Source: Paramacrobiotus metropolitanus (taxonomy: Eukaryota; Tardigrada; Eutardigrada; Parachela; Macrobiotidae). From it: 64,000 nucleotides of DNA. Below the pieces are notes generated by a model, which saw only the letters and a list, made by a program, of their open reading frames with translations, had not been told where the DNA came from and searched no databases. The stretch spans positions 744,001-808,000 of the forward strand of contig NW_026570256.1 in NCBI RefSeq assembly GCF_019649055.1. Direction: 5' to 3'. The position numbers and the translations under genes are program-made. Positions 12,336-23,977 of this stretch are shown here, piece after piece; position 1 is the first letter of the stretch, and every line of letters starts with the position of its first letter.

Positions 12336-12735
12336 ACTAAACATGTTGGAAAGTTAAGAGTGTCGTACCAAAACATGTAAGGAAGTCAAGAATATTATAC
12401 ATATCTTGTGGGAAAGCATAAAATGTCGTGTCACATATGCAGGCAACATAGGAATGTTGCGTCAAATATGCAACAAAGTTGGAATTGTCATGTCAAACAT
12501 GCAAGAAAGTTGGAAATGTTATACTTATCTTGTGGGGAAAGCATAAAATGTTGTGTCACATATGCAAGAAAGTTGGGAATGTCACGGGAAACATGCAGGA
12601 AAGTTGGATTGTTACGCTAAAATATGCAGGGAAGTTGTGAATGTCACGGCAAACATGCAACAAAGTTGGAAATGTTATGCCAAACATGCAAAAAAGTTGG
12701 GATTATCACGTCAAGCATATGCGAAAGTTGGTTTG
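12336..12735. repeat. 31-bp minisatellite
   Basis: Units such as GGAATTGTCATGTCAAACATGCAAGAAAGTT (first 20 bases shown by this pattern) follow each other with period 31 bp, ten or more in total. They share the AAACATGCA core and the closing AAAGTTG. Two longer units carry an ATACTTATCTTGTGGGAAAGCATAAAATG insertion. The last five units belong to the ~1,992-bp duplicated block and are repeated at 14564-14723, downstream of the polymerase gene. Confidence 0.8.
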
Positions 12736-14563
12736 CCTTTCAAAAAGAATGTGCAGCAAATGCGATATTTGCTTCATTTGCTTGTGCGGAAATCGGAGTT
12801 TTACAAAACAATTTGATTGAAACCAAAACTCCCAAAAGTGAATACGAAATACTACCGAAAATTTATGAAAATGTATGTTAAGTCAATGGGAATCCCAAAA
12901 CAAAAATCTTCGTTTTTCATTCTGAAAAACTACAAGTTTTGCAGCAAAATGATGCAAAATGGAAGTTTTTCATATCATCTTCCCGTAGTTTTCACAAATG
13001 TTTTGATTTGAATACGAGTTCGGTGAACTGAACGCGCATCATCTCATCGCTTTTGCTACCCATACTTCCGATTTTGGTATCTCACATTATTCTTCCATTA
13101 CATTCGATGCAGTACCTTGCGCTTCCGATATGTGCTCAACGTTTCTTCATCTTTTCGGTGTGCTTTCATACAGCACATATATATTATCAGTAAAAGCTTC
13201 TGTTTCAGCGACGAATGCCCAAAGCCATAACGACTTCAACCTGGCCGCAGACAAGCTAAAGCCGGTACAGATTTGGTGCATTCGCCCTCTATTTTTCTTG
13301 CTTTTTTTATGTAAATGTTTTTTTTTTGGCTTTTATTATATGCTAAAAGTTACAAACTGCAAAATCATACTAAAGGAATTAATTTGCGGAACTGCGACAC
13401 TTGCTCCAGCGACATCATGTCCATGCGCATCCCTTCGAATATGGGCCGCTAGCTGTCAAAACGAAAAATAGTGCGAAACTTTTTATACAAGTACAGAACG
13501 GGCACACTAACTTACTCCTTGCGAGTTCCAAACGGTAAAGTACTATAATCGTCCATTAGCATCCGTTTATCGTATACTCGTCTGAGAGTTTTCGTCAGCT
13601 GAACGGTGCTAATTTCATGAGTGTTGACATTTCTCTTGATTGTTTCGGGATATACAACGCGCAGCGTTTGGTCATCATTTTCCAAGAGCGATTTCCAAAG
13701 GCTGTAGTCCATACTCTGACCTGTCTGAACCAGTCCTTCCCAGAATTGGTCAGGATATTCTCCGTATATCCATTTTGAGTGAAGCCTTTAATTTTGCTTT
13801 CTACCCTTCCTGTATCTGTTTCGTAGTAATAAACTTTGGGCCCCAGAGAAATAAACTTGACAATATGACTCTCTCCCGATTCTAACTGGTTGCTCCATTC
13901 TCCAAGCATCGTACCTGTTGGTGGCTGCCACTCACCTGACCGCTGAACAAAAATAACGGAATCAGTGTCGAAATAAAGTACTCGTTCTCCTAACAGCTCC
14001 AGCATTTCCAAAAGTTTCAGCCGTGCATAACTTGTAGTAAAGGCAGCGATAGGGATATTAGCAGTGCACGATCCTTCTAAGTAGTCGTCGATTTTGGAAA
14101 TAGTTGCCATGACACATTCAGGATTGAAGATATGGACATTGTGAATCCATGTAGATTTTGATACAAGAAGGTCATAATAGTCTTTCGGCTTGAAAAAAAT
14201 TTTTGTCTGATGAAGATAGTCATTTTGTCCAAATTTACCCCAGAATGAGTTCAGCATTAGCTTTGCAACAGCCTTTCGTCCGGGATTGTCTTCAATTTGT
14301 GAAAAGTCCAGTTCAATACCCTCCACGTCCTTCACTTTTCTCACAAATTCTATCCGCTCACACTCTGTGGCGCAGTTACTCGGCCACCCGCTTGCCTGAA
14401 TTTTTTCTTTGAGGAATGTATTAACAAAGTCTTCGAACAATTTTTCTTTCCGCGCTTCCCAATGCCAAACTTCATGAACAGCAACAACTTTATATCCTTG
14501 TAAAATTGCATGTTGCAATTCGGGAGTAGTCCACACACCTTCCAGCAATCGTTCCTTGCCGCT
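12572..14563. repeat. Tandem segmental duplication, copy 1
   Basis: This 1,992-bp block is repeated in direct orientation, immediately adjoining, at 14564-16554. Identity is near-complete, with differences mostly being one- or two-base changes in homopolymers. It carries five units of the 31-bp minisatellite, about 770 bp of A+T-rich DNA and the 3' third of the polymerase gene. The junction joins the polymerase sequence ending CCGCT to the minisatellite sequence GTTGGGAATG. Copy 2 is the one physically continuous with the rest of the polymerase gene. Confidence 0.92.
13512..14560 (-). pseudogene. Duplicated 3' fragment of the family B DNA polymerase gene
   Basis: This is a partial second copy of the polymerase C-terminal third. 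It retains motif B (NSFWGKFGQN region), the metal-binding motif C (FDTDS) and the thumb region, but lacks the exonuclease domain and motif A. Its 5' end is the duplication junction at 14563, so it has no start codon or promoter of its own. The frame stays open across two homopolymers (near 14190 and 14405) where copy 2 is shifted. It loses frame at about 13740, where copy 2 has one more C. It cannot encode a working polymerase alone. Confidence 0.85.
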
Positions 14564-16554
14564 GTTGGGAATGTCACGGGAAACATGCAGGAAAGTTGGA
14601 TTGTTACGCTAAAATATGCAGGGAAGTTGTGAATGTCACGGCAAACATGCAACAAAGTTGGAAATGTTATGCCAAACATGCAAAAAAGTTGGGATTATCA
14701 CGTCAAGCATATGCGAAAGTTGGTTTGCCTTTCAAAAAGAATGTGCAGCAAATGCGATATTTGCTTCATTTGCTTGTGCGGAAATCGGAGTTTTACAAAA
14801 CAATTTGATTGAAACCAAAACTCCCAAAAGTGAATACGAAATACTACCGAAAATTTATGAAAATGTATGTTAAGTCAATGGGAATCCCAAAACAAAAATC
14901 TTCGTTTTTTCATTCTGAAAAACTACAAGTTTTTGCAGCAAAATGATGCAAAATGGAAGTTTTTCATATCATCTTCCCGTAGTTTTCACAAATGTTTTGA
15001 TTTGAATACGAGTTCGGTGAACTGAACGCGCATCATCTCATCGCTTTTGCTACCCATACTTCCGATTTTGGTATCTCACATTATTCTTCCATTACATTCG
15101 ATGCAGTACCTTGCGCTTCCGATATGTGCTCAACGTTTCTTCATCTTTTCGGTGTGCTTTCATACAGCACATATATATTATCAGTAAAAGCTTCTGTTTC
15201 AGCGACGAATGCCCAAAGCCATAACGACTTCAACCTGGCCGCAGACAAGCTAAAGCCGGTACAGATTTGGGGCATTCGCCCTCTTTTTTTTGCTTTTTTA
15301 TGTAAATGTTTTTGTTTTACTTTTATTATATGCTAAAAGTTACAAACTGCGAAATCAAACTAAAGGAATTAATTTGTGGAACTGCGACACTTGCTCCAAC
15401 GACATCATGTCCATGCGCATCCCTTCGAATATGGGCCGCTAGCTGTCAAAAACGAAAAAATAGTGCGAAACTTTTTTATACAAGTACAGAACGGGCACAC
15501 TAACTTACTCCTTGCGAGTTCCAAACGGTAAAGTACTATAATCGTCCATTAGCATCCGTTTATCGTATACTCGTCTGAGAGTTTTCGTCAGCTGAACGGT
15601 GCTAATTTCATGAGTGTTGACATTTCTCTTGATTGTTTCGGGATATACAACGCGCAGCGTTTGGTCATCATTTTCCAAGAGCGATTTCCAAAGGCTGTAG
15701 TCCATACTCTGACCTGTCTGAACCAGTCCTTCCCCAGAATTGGTCAGGATATTCTCCGTATATCCATTTTGAGTGAAGCCTTTAATTTTGCTTTCTACCC
15801 TTCCTGTATCTGTTTCGTAGTAATAAACTTTGGGCCCCAGAGAAATAAACTTGACAATATGACTCTCTCCCGATTCTAACTGGTTGCTCCATTCTCCAAG
15901 CATCGTACCTGTTGGTGGCTGCCACTCACCTGACCGCTGAACAAAAATAACGGAATCAGTGTCGAAATAAAGTACTCGTTCTCCTAACAGCTCCAGCATT
16001 TCCAAAAGTTTCAGCCGTGCATAACTTGTAGTAAAGGCAGCGATAGGGATATTAGCAGTGCACGATCCTTCTAAGTAGTCGTCGATTTTGGAAATAGTTG
16101 CCATGACACATTCAGGATTGAAGATATGGACATTGTGAATCCATGTAGATTTTGATACAAGAAGGTCATAATAGTCTTTCGGCTTGAAAAATTTTTGTCT
16201 GATGAAGATAGTCATTTTGTCCAAATTTACCCCAGAATGAGTTCAGCATTAGCTTTGCAACAGCCTTTCGTCCGGGATTGTCTTCAATTTGTGAAAAGTC
16301 CAGTTCAATACCCTCCACGTCCTTCACTTTTCTCACAAATTCTATCCGCTCACACTCTGTGGCGCAGTTACTCGGCCACCCGCTTGCCTGAATTTTTCTT
16401 TGAGGAATGTATTAACAAAGTCTTCGAACAATTTTTCTTTCCGCGCTTCCCAATGCCAAACTTCATGAACAGCAACAACTTTATATCCTTGTAAAATTGC
16501 ATGTTGCAATTCGGGAGTAGTCCACACACCTTCCAGCAATCGTTCCTTGCCGCT
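14564..16554. repeat. Tandem segmental duplication, copy 2
   Basis: This is the second copy of the ~1,992-bp unit that starts at 12572 and is one base shorter overall. Its right border (16554/16555) is where homology to copy 1 stops and the polymerase gene continues towards its 5' end. The lack of wide divergence indicates a recent duplication. Confidence 0.92.
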
Positions 16555-19513
16555 ATGGGTGCAAAATCGTTTTGCCGATGCTCTGCACATTTGCGGCAGA
16601 GCGCGAAGATTAACTTGCCGTTTATAGTTGCAGGCAAAACAGGAAACAAGCAATGTCCCGGTGCAAGCACTGTACACTTTACAAATCCAAAATATTCGCT
16701 TACATCCTTAAAATCTGCTGTTATAAGTTTCGGATGCCCGATGGGATACACGCAGTTCTTGTTAACGTAAGGATACAGAGAGACGATATCGAAGTGATGG
16801 ATCTTCTCATTCGGGCCGCATTCGTAAAGTAGCTTGTTTGCGTTAGTACGACCGCCTTTAAATGCTTCTTTTGGTTGGAGAGGACTGCGTAGGGACATGT
16901 CGCTCATATACTCCCGAATGTTTGGAACCTTCAACTGCTCGCGCCACTGGCATGACCACATTTCCACAAAGTTGAAGCCCCGAGCCTTTATGGAACAAAC
17001 TTTGATCTGATATTCTTCGTAAACTTCTTGCATAGTCTTGTTCGATAAAGGTGAACGGTCAGTTGCGTTGGTACAGTCCGGGTGTCCATGAAAAACGCAT
17101 CCATTGTATTCGTAAACCGTGTTAGTAAATCGATCGTAGCCGTCCACAAAATACTCATTGATGCGTTTTCTTTTCCATTCCGTCCATGCTCGATTCGGCA
17201 ATCCGCTTGAGTTTTGTTGACCCAGGTCAGCCACTGTGTTGCTTCCATGCTGGTGATTCTGTTAGTTTGATAACCGTGTGCTGAAATGACTCCGATTTCT
17301 TCCTTGCGGAGATTAAAAGTTCGAAAAAATTTCAAGCACGCTGAAGCAATGGTTACGGATTTGAAAGGATCAATGCACGCTAGAGCCATAAAATCATCTC
17401 GGAATTTAAGAGCACATTTCCGGAGAACTGACACGTCCATTGAACAGTAGCTGCTTAACTGTTGCCGAAAGTCGAAAACGCCGTTGCTTCTTGTTTTCTC
17501 GTCTTTATACCATTTAAGAAATTCAACTTTTTTGGTGGCACACATTGCTTCAATACCGTAAGAAGACGGGTTCGGGAAGGGAATAATTTTATCCCAGTTT
17601 TCCGGCTGATTAATTTTGTGAGGGAAGTCACCTTTCTTCTCATCAGATTTAAGGCCGACAGCTTTAGGAAATTTAGACAAAGGCAACTGCACAAAGTTGA
17701 GAGTGTCCACTGCGTTGATAGACAAAGCCTTGTATCGAATATTCAGCAGCTGACTACCACGGCAGAGAATGTCTGGCTTCAAGTTATTGTCTATCATGTG
17801 GGCCAAAATGAAATGTCCATCGTATCCTCGCAGATTATGCGCAATTATCGTATAGCCTCGATGCTCTTCGCGAAAAAGCCATGTGCAGAAGTTGGAGATG
17901 ACGTCATAATCTAGTAGAGGAGTACCGTCAGGAGGAAAACGAAATTCATCTCCGCACGAATACTGCGCGACGACGTAGTTTGGAATGTGAGTACCATCTG
18001 CCGAAGTGTAAGTTTCAAAATCAAAGAAAATGTACTTCGGATTTTCATCCAATTCTTCTGGTTCAAGCAGTTGGAGATAGCACCTGTGTGATTCCTGGGG
18101 CACCCAGTCTTTGCATGTTGAGCAATACATTTCGTCGCAGCAATGAACCTGACCCGGGCGATTGAGCATATTCACGAATTTGTTACAATTTGGGCAGACA
18201 AAAAGATCTTCACAGAGTGTCCTTCCATTTTTCCGTAAAGCCTTATGAACCTCGAAGCATTCTTTGTTGGTGAAAGTTCGTCCACAATCGGGGCATAACT
18301 TCGGGTCATCGACTTTGCAATCACTTTTACTGCGATAACACATGGCACATCTTTGTTCACATCGATGGTCTGTCTTACGGACATATCCTTGATCGCAGTC
18401 TGTGCAGTAGTAACTCTTCATATGGTATCCAGAAGGTTTCGTTATAAGATCAAAATGATTTTTATCGTACATTAGGTAAATCTGCTTCATTCCCGGTTTC
18501 TTCTTCTCCGGCACTTGCGCGATAAGAGTGTTTCCCTCTTGCACGGAAATAACTTTGACTTGACACTTTAAAACGCGTTGAAAAGCCGGCAAATCTTCCA
18601 GCCCAAACATTTTTCCAATAGTAAGATCAGCATCTTGGACCAGCTGACACGCGAGTTTTTCCAACTTACGCCCTCTAGGATTAATCAAAGCTTTCCATTT
18701 CATCTTGTCTTTGCCGCTGACATCGTGAGTGTTCTTGAAATGGCCGAGCGCCAATGCTGCAGGTAAGCAAAGATTGTTTCCTGTTGTTACTGTAACAACG
18801 GACAAACTGAATCTTTTTCGGTCAATCGTTGTATGAATATGTTTTCTTTTCATTCCTCCAGCCGGTATTACGGTCCGAACAATGGTAATTTCGAAACTGT
18901 CGTCGATACAGAACGAGTTGCTGGAATTAATCATAATCATCATATCCATGAGATCGTCGATCTTGAAATCTTGAAGCTTTTTCATATGAAGATCGACTTT
19001 GCGATTAAGTGTACGACTGGAGAGAAGGATCACAATCCTATCGTCGAGTCCGAATTCTTTAGTGATTACTTTGAATATGGCTTTAAAGACTTCGGGCATT
19101 GCTTCCATAGAGGTAACAGGGTCGAATTGTTGATTAAGGTTTTCGATTTTGATCTGATACGTGATTTCCGATGTCGAGAATTTCTTTGTTTGCTTTTCGC
19201 TGATCTTTTCCAGGGCGAAGTACTTTGTCCAGTCTACAGATTCCTGTCCTCTTGATCCACCGCTTTGTACCGTATTAGCCTCCCGATATTCGCGAATGAG
19301 CTTCTGCTTCCCGTACAGATTGGCAATTGCATCAAGAGAAAGCACATGTTCTGCCTTCTCCGGCCAGTTCTCATGCAACCATTGTTGCAGAAACTCGGCA
19401 TAAAAACGCAAAACTGTGCCCAAGTTAAACATTTTTTGCTTACCTGCGATGAGTAATCCGTAAACGTAATCCGTAGGCGCAACTGGTAATAAACTCGGTA
19501 TTCGAGATAACAC
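15505..19513 (-). pseudogene. Polinton/Maverick-type protein-primed DNA polymerase B, frameshifted
   Basis: The minus-strand frames together encode a family B polymerase of the protein-primed (Polinton-like) type. From the N-terminus there is an ~270-residue leader, a segment with CLPAALALG and later NHFDLI (near 18750 and 18450), and Cys/His clusters (CPDCGRTF, CPNC, CSTC; 18400-18110). The 3'-5' exonuclease motifs follow: DFETY near 18020, NLRGYDGHF near 17825 and YCSMDVS near 17440. Then come motif A DIVSLYP near 16775, motif B near 16230, motif C FDTDS near 15955, and a C-terminus ending in a DKR...TLPFG-type sequence. The frame breaks at about 17.2 kb, 16.56 kb, 16.39 kb and 16.19 kb, the last two in homopolymers. 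The first ATG is at 19432; the frame is open further up to 19513. No Polinton integrase, packaging ATPase, protease or capsid gene is visible in the window, so this is a solitary remnant. Confidence 0.88.
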
Positions 19514-21650
19514 ACAAAGGCTTAAAAACAGAGAAGAAACTTTAGGAAACGAACAATCAATGATGGAAAACGGAATACGATGCGTGCTATATACATCTTA
19601 CTCTATGGTTCAAGCTTGACTTCTACTGTAGCTTTCTTACAGTTCTCTATGGGAAAACGTGTAGTCAAAGTCGCCAAAGGACAGAACATGCAGTTTGTTG
19701 GATGGCATTAGAGACTCCAGTGCAAGTGTACAGATGAGTACGGCAACTTACATGTTGAAGGATTGCACAGATAAAGATGCAGCTGTCTGCAGCAATTTCT
19801 AGACTTCGAGGCACGAAGGACAGCGTATGCACGTTTGTGTGTGGTTAGATGTTTCAGAATCTGACAGGGCGCAGGTGGGAACTGTGTGCAAGCTTCACGA
19901 TAGTTAGGTACGTCATAAACCACTTGAGAAAACGACATGGAGAAACGTTCAGATGTTTGGGAAACCTACGCATTGTGTGACATTTATAGATGCCCCACAC
20001 CTGCAGATAGTCAGATGTATGTCAGAGGCATGCCAGAAACAGCACAGATCCGAGTGCAAAATTAACAAAACGCGGACATCAACAATGATAACATTAAAAT
20101 AAAACCCTTTCAAACGTGCAAACGATCTTTGCAGTTTCCAGCAAAACAACTTTCATAATGATAGCACACGATCACGCACGTTAATCCAGTTGTAGTGCTG
20201 CAGATATAATTCCTTAGATGGTGACTTACAGAAGTGAAAACTAAGAATGATGACTTGGAAAGTTTGACCTGTGCACTTGATCACAAGTCACTGCACATCT
20301 GGTTTAAAGTGGCATCGTAATATAATGTCAGCCAATACACTGTTGTACGCGGTGCATTATGGGCGGTATACAGATCAAACCGACCAATACGCTATTGTAC
20401 ACAGTACATGGACTGTACGCTATTCGTACACACCATCAGATCAGGCTGATTTGTACGCTATTTGTATATACAGTACAGTGTACAGACCATATTCCGCTAT
20501 TTGTATACCCTAGACTATAGGGGGCGGTACTTAGGCTAAACCGACCAATAGGAGAGCCCGCTATGTGTACTACCATCAAACCGCTGGTTCTACTACTTCT
20601 CTTCTGTTGGCTAACGTTGTTTCGTTGCCCTATTGAAATTATTGTACTTATTGTTAACTCGTTGCAGTACTTAAACCTTAAACTGCGCTATTTATTTAAA
20701 AAAACATTATTACACCTTTCCGCACATTTTTGTGTTCAAAGTCCGTCACATAAGCCTTCTTGCACGAACTGCCGTCATGCCAGAAAGTTTTTTATCACAC
20801 TACGAACGTGCTGTTTATTGTGTCCCCTGGAAGTCTGGAACCGAATAGTTGTTACTTGTTAACCATTACTTAGAATCTCTGTTATCACATTCACGCCAAC
20901 AGAAGCAGTTAATTTACATTTGTGCATTGTTGCTTGGTGGACACATTGGATACGTTATTGACTGATTTACAGTTTGTTATTCCAGTTAATTTTTTCCCGC
21001 ACAACCCACTAATTATACGACTGCACATTGTCAGTTGTCAGCACTCCCAAAATCAGGAGAAAACGATTTTAGTACTTGATCTGAAGACCACAAAGAAATT
21101 GCATAAACCATGAAATTACTAACAGACTATTGAAATCTAACTACAGAGTAGAATCAAACGAATACCGAAAAGGAACATAATATTTATCCCTAGGTAGATT
21201 CCGTACGATCTGATTTACTATATCGGTATTGTTGAAATTATGGCAGTCCGTAGGCTGGAGCGGTACCTGGACTCCTGCATCACGTGGATTTGTGAGTCAG
21301 CAGACTAAGGCTGTCAGCTTATAATGCAACTTTGCAAATCACTGTCCATTAAGGGAATTCTGGCACACAAATTTTCGTATTAACTTTTGTAGAAATATGC
21401 TCCTTGCTATCGTTGGTTTTGAAATATTAATTATGTCCAGGCAGTACGCGGCGTTTTGCGTGCTCATGTAATGCCTGCTGTTGGTCAATACGATCCGATA
21501 AAATGTATCTGTACTTAGTACCTACAATTTCATCTGGTATGTTTCGTTAAAGTCATTTGCCATTCTTTAATTAACTGCACATTCGTAATCAGAATCTTTG
21601 GCGCTGTAAACTTCGGACGATTAAAAAAATTTCTTACGTGGGAATTCCTT
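19514..21650. other. Intergenic stretch with TACGCTATT-type short repeats
   Basis: No supported gene was found. At 20330-20520 the words GTACGCTATTTGTA, CAGTACA and AAACCGACCAATA recur irregularly, forming a degenerate short repeat. An open frame at 20563-20862 is hydrophobic at its start but has no splice context or homolog in the window. Confidence 0.4.
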
Positions 21651-21657
21651 TTTGCAG

Positions 21658-22096
21658 CTGGAAATAACCGTATCAGTGTTTGTGGGGATCTTATTTTACT
21701 TTGCTGTTAGCGTACACCCCATACTAAAGTAACTGAACATGATACTCGCCGCGTTAACTCTGGTACATCTCAAGAAATTCCGCCCTACACCATCTGAGCA
21801 CATCACCTTGCGCGCTTTGACCATTTCTTCCGCACAGCGGGCACAGAACAGCGAATGGGTGTGGCCGAATGCTAATGTGCTGGATAGGACTATGCCAAGT
21901 TCTCGTGGTCATTGCTGCGGTAATCCTGCATATTGGCTATTGTACGTTGGACATTTCGAAGTACACTTTTGTATTGGAAGCCCAGAGCAGGAATTTGGTA
22001 CCGTTCCTGCTGACGGAAGCGGTCAGTTTCGTTACCGCAAACCTGGCTACTGTGAATGGGTGGCGTTTGTATAAATTGATTCTCGATACATGGTGA
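21658..22096 (+). pseudogene. Decayed second exon of a family B membrane protein
   Basis: A strong acceptor (TTCCTTTTTGCAG, ending 21657) opens an exon like the second exons at 39905 and 43163. It begins with a hydrophobic segment, then has LKKFR...LTISSA, matching the KEFR...FTISSA motif of the other copies. An in-frame stop at 21730-21732 breaks the first half. The frame then shifts near 21870, and the continuation (to the stop at 22096) carries two more hydrophobic segments and a TLD-KYTFVLEAQS stretch shared with the minus-strand copy at 45.2 kb. No matching first exon was found upstream. The two disabling changes make this a likely pseudogene. Confidence 0.6.
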
Positions 22097-23100
22097 AAAG
22101 AAAAGTTCCACCCGGCTGAACCGTGTCAATTCCCGCCGACCGCAAACATCATGAAGTTGATTTGGTCCGCTCGAGTCGCAATTGCAAAATTTGATGAGCA
22201 AAGACATTAATTAAACAGCTTTCGGCTAGTAATTCATGGTTATTTCTGTATCATCCGTGGTATTGTTTTCATTTATTCAGCTGAAGTATACTTTTGATGT
22301 AAACGATGCAGTTCTGATGCTCTTTGTCATGTTTTCTCTGTTTCTGCGTTCAGTTGCATATTAACGTAGCAGTCCGTCTTGATAAAATTTTTTCCATCTG
22401 ATTTATGTTGTGTAAAATGTTACACTAAAAGATGTAAAACATGTAAAACATGATACTAAAATGTGCTGCGGGAGATCGAAGCGCATCTTTTGAAGGCACC
22501 AAAACCTACTCCAAATATCGGTTTCATAGTAGTTGTTTGCCGTATATTTATTTATGTGTCTGTATAGAAGATAATTCGTTTTGTCGTGTCGAGAACGATT
22601 TCTAATACTGTACGAAAAAAAAGACTGACATTTCCACCTTGGTGTCTAAATTCGCATTTTTCTAATGACGAATTTTTGTTGCCAACAATTCAGCCCAGAA
22701 TTAAGAAACGAAAACTTTCGAAGGTATGAATGTTTTGAGGTAATTAGCAGAGAATCATTTACGTAATTGTTTGATATTTGTAAACGTTCATGCGGTCTTA
22801 GCATAATTAGAACTGACGGGGAAGGACTGCAGGAATTGCTCACACCTTACGCCGGGGAAATTCTACCACTGTTTCAATAGTGACACTGTTGACTTTAACT
22901 TAATTAAATCAACACGAATCGCTAACGCCTGTTACGTACTCGTATTTGCAAAGCTGGTTCAGATGACTTCATTCTTGCTTCGATCGATTCGAAGACGGAT
23001 CGTATTTTTGAATATTTTCCAAGTGTGCGTTAACTGTATCCGGGTTATTGTGTATATGTAGTAAAACTGTGACCTTTCCAATATTTTTGCGTATGAGTTT
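22097..23100. other. Intergenic stretch left of the LINE
   Basis: No gene was recognised. At 22876-22917 there is a block (GACA-T-TTGACTTTAA-TTA-TTAAATCAACA) that recurs at 29598-29640 upstream of the second family A gene. The 5' end of the LINE probably lies somewhere after it, but its exact border cannot be fixed. Confidence 0.4.
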
Positions 23101-23143
23101 ATCTGCTGAAAATACTCGCGAGTAATTTCTGGTCGTGGATGAG

Positions 23144-23977
23144 ATGGAGGAACTACGGAAGCTCGTAGCGGAGCTGGAGACTGACGCGAAAGCTACGAAG
23201 GGGACGAAACTCATCGCGCCCATACTGTACAAACTCATCGATGAAAATCAACATCTGCGTAAAAAAGTGGAAGCGCTCGAAGGGCAGCAGCTACGTCGGA
23301 GTGTGGATCAACTGAAAGATGATGTCACAACACTTGGGAATACCATGCAGCGAATTGTGGAAGAAGAACTGCCAGCGCTGGAAAACCGAGTTCATGAGAC
23401 CGAATCCAACATGGCGGCGAACCGTGCCGAACCGGATCAGCCTGCAGCACATCACCAGCCAACAATGCCTAAAGCAAACAAGCCTGTGCGTTCAACAGCC
23501 AACCCATCTAATGATCCTGAAATCGTCGAAGTCAAGACTGATTGGGCTACTGTAACTCGTCGAAAGATCATCAAAGGAAATCATCGAACTGGAGGAAACG
23601 ACGATGCAAACCCACGACACAACCTGGCCAAAAAGCTAAGTCTGCAACGTAAAGCTCATTTAGATGTATGCGTAATGGGTATTCCGCTACATAATAATGC
23701 GGGATTCGAATCTACAGAAGAATATGCGAACGATCTAAAGTCATCACTGGGGGATTTGGGTGTAAATGTACGCTTTGTTAAAGTCTTTGAGCGTAAAGAA
23801 GGTGACAAGCGTAGTACTACTTGCGCGCGTATTGGTACCTTCGCCGATTGTGAAGATGCCCTGATGTCAGCAGATATTTGGCCTACGAATGTATCGCTGA
23901 GGCGCTGGGAGTATAAACCACCTGCTCCGCAGGCGGGAAACGGGAAATCGCGGGTTTTTCATCGCAACCAGCGATGA
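23144..23977 (+). CDS. LINE ORF1 protein (coiled coil plus RRM-like domain)
   Basis: I chose ATG 23144 as the start; the frame is open a few codons further up from a GTG at 23135. The protein has 277 residues. Residues 1-100 are heptad-rich (VAELE, LRKKVEALEG, LRRSVDQLKDDVTTL) and probably trimerise as a coiled coil. A polar linker follows. A C-terminal domain of about 110 residues (LDVCVMGIP ... VRFVKVFERK ... RRWEYKPP) resembles the RRM-like nucleic-acid-binding fold of ORF1 proteins. There is no CCHC zinc knuckle. Such proteins coat LINE RNA and act as chaperones in retrotransposition. Its TGA overlaps the ATG of ORF2. Confidence 0.82.
   Translation: MEELRKLVAELETDAKATKGTKLIAPILYKLIDENQHLRKKVEALEGQQLRRSVDQLKDDVTTLGNTMQRIVEEELPALENRVHETESNMAANRAEPDQPAAHHQPTMPKANKPVRSTANPSNDPEIVEVKTDWATVTRRKIIKGNHRTGGNDDANPRHNLAKKLSLQRKAHLDVCVMGIPLHNNAGFESTEEYANDLKSSLGDLGVNVRFVKVFERKEGDKRSTTCARIGTFADCEDALMSADIWPTNVSLRRWEYKPPAPQAGNGKSRVFHRNQR

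Noticed and set aside
11691-12735. Regular direct repeats resembling a CRISPR array
   Set aside because: The units abut as satellites of 138 and 31 bp without unique spacers, and the genome is eukaryotic.
13640-13885. Plus-strand frames across both polymerase tail copies
   Set aside because: They are the antisense of a well-supported polymerase sequence, and the same shadows recur in both duplicate copies.
20563-20862. Hydrophobic open frame as the missing first exon of the 21.7-kb family B copy
   Set aside because: Only a weak resemblance (VWNRIVV) to the family motif and no donor in the right place.
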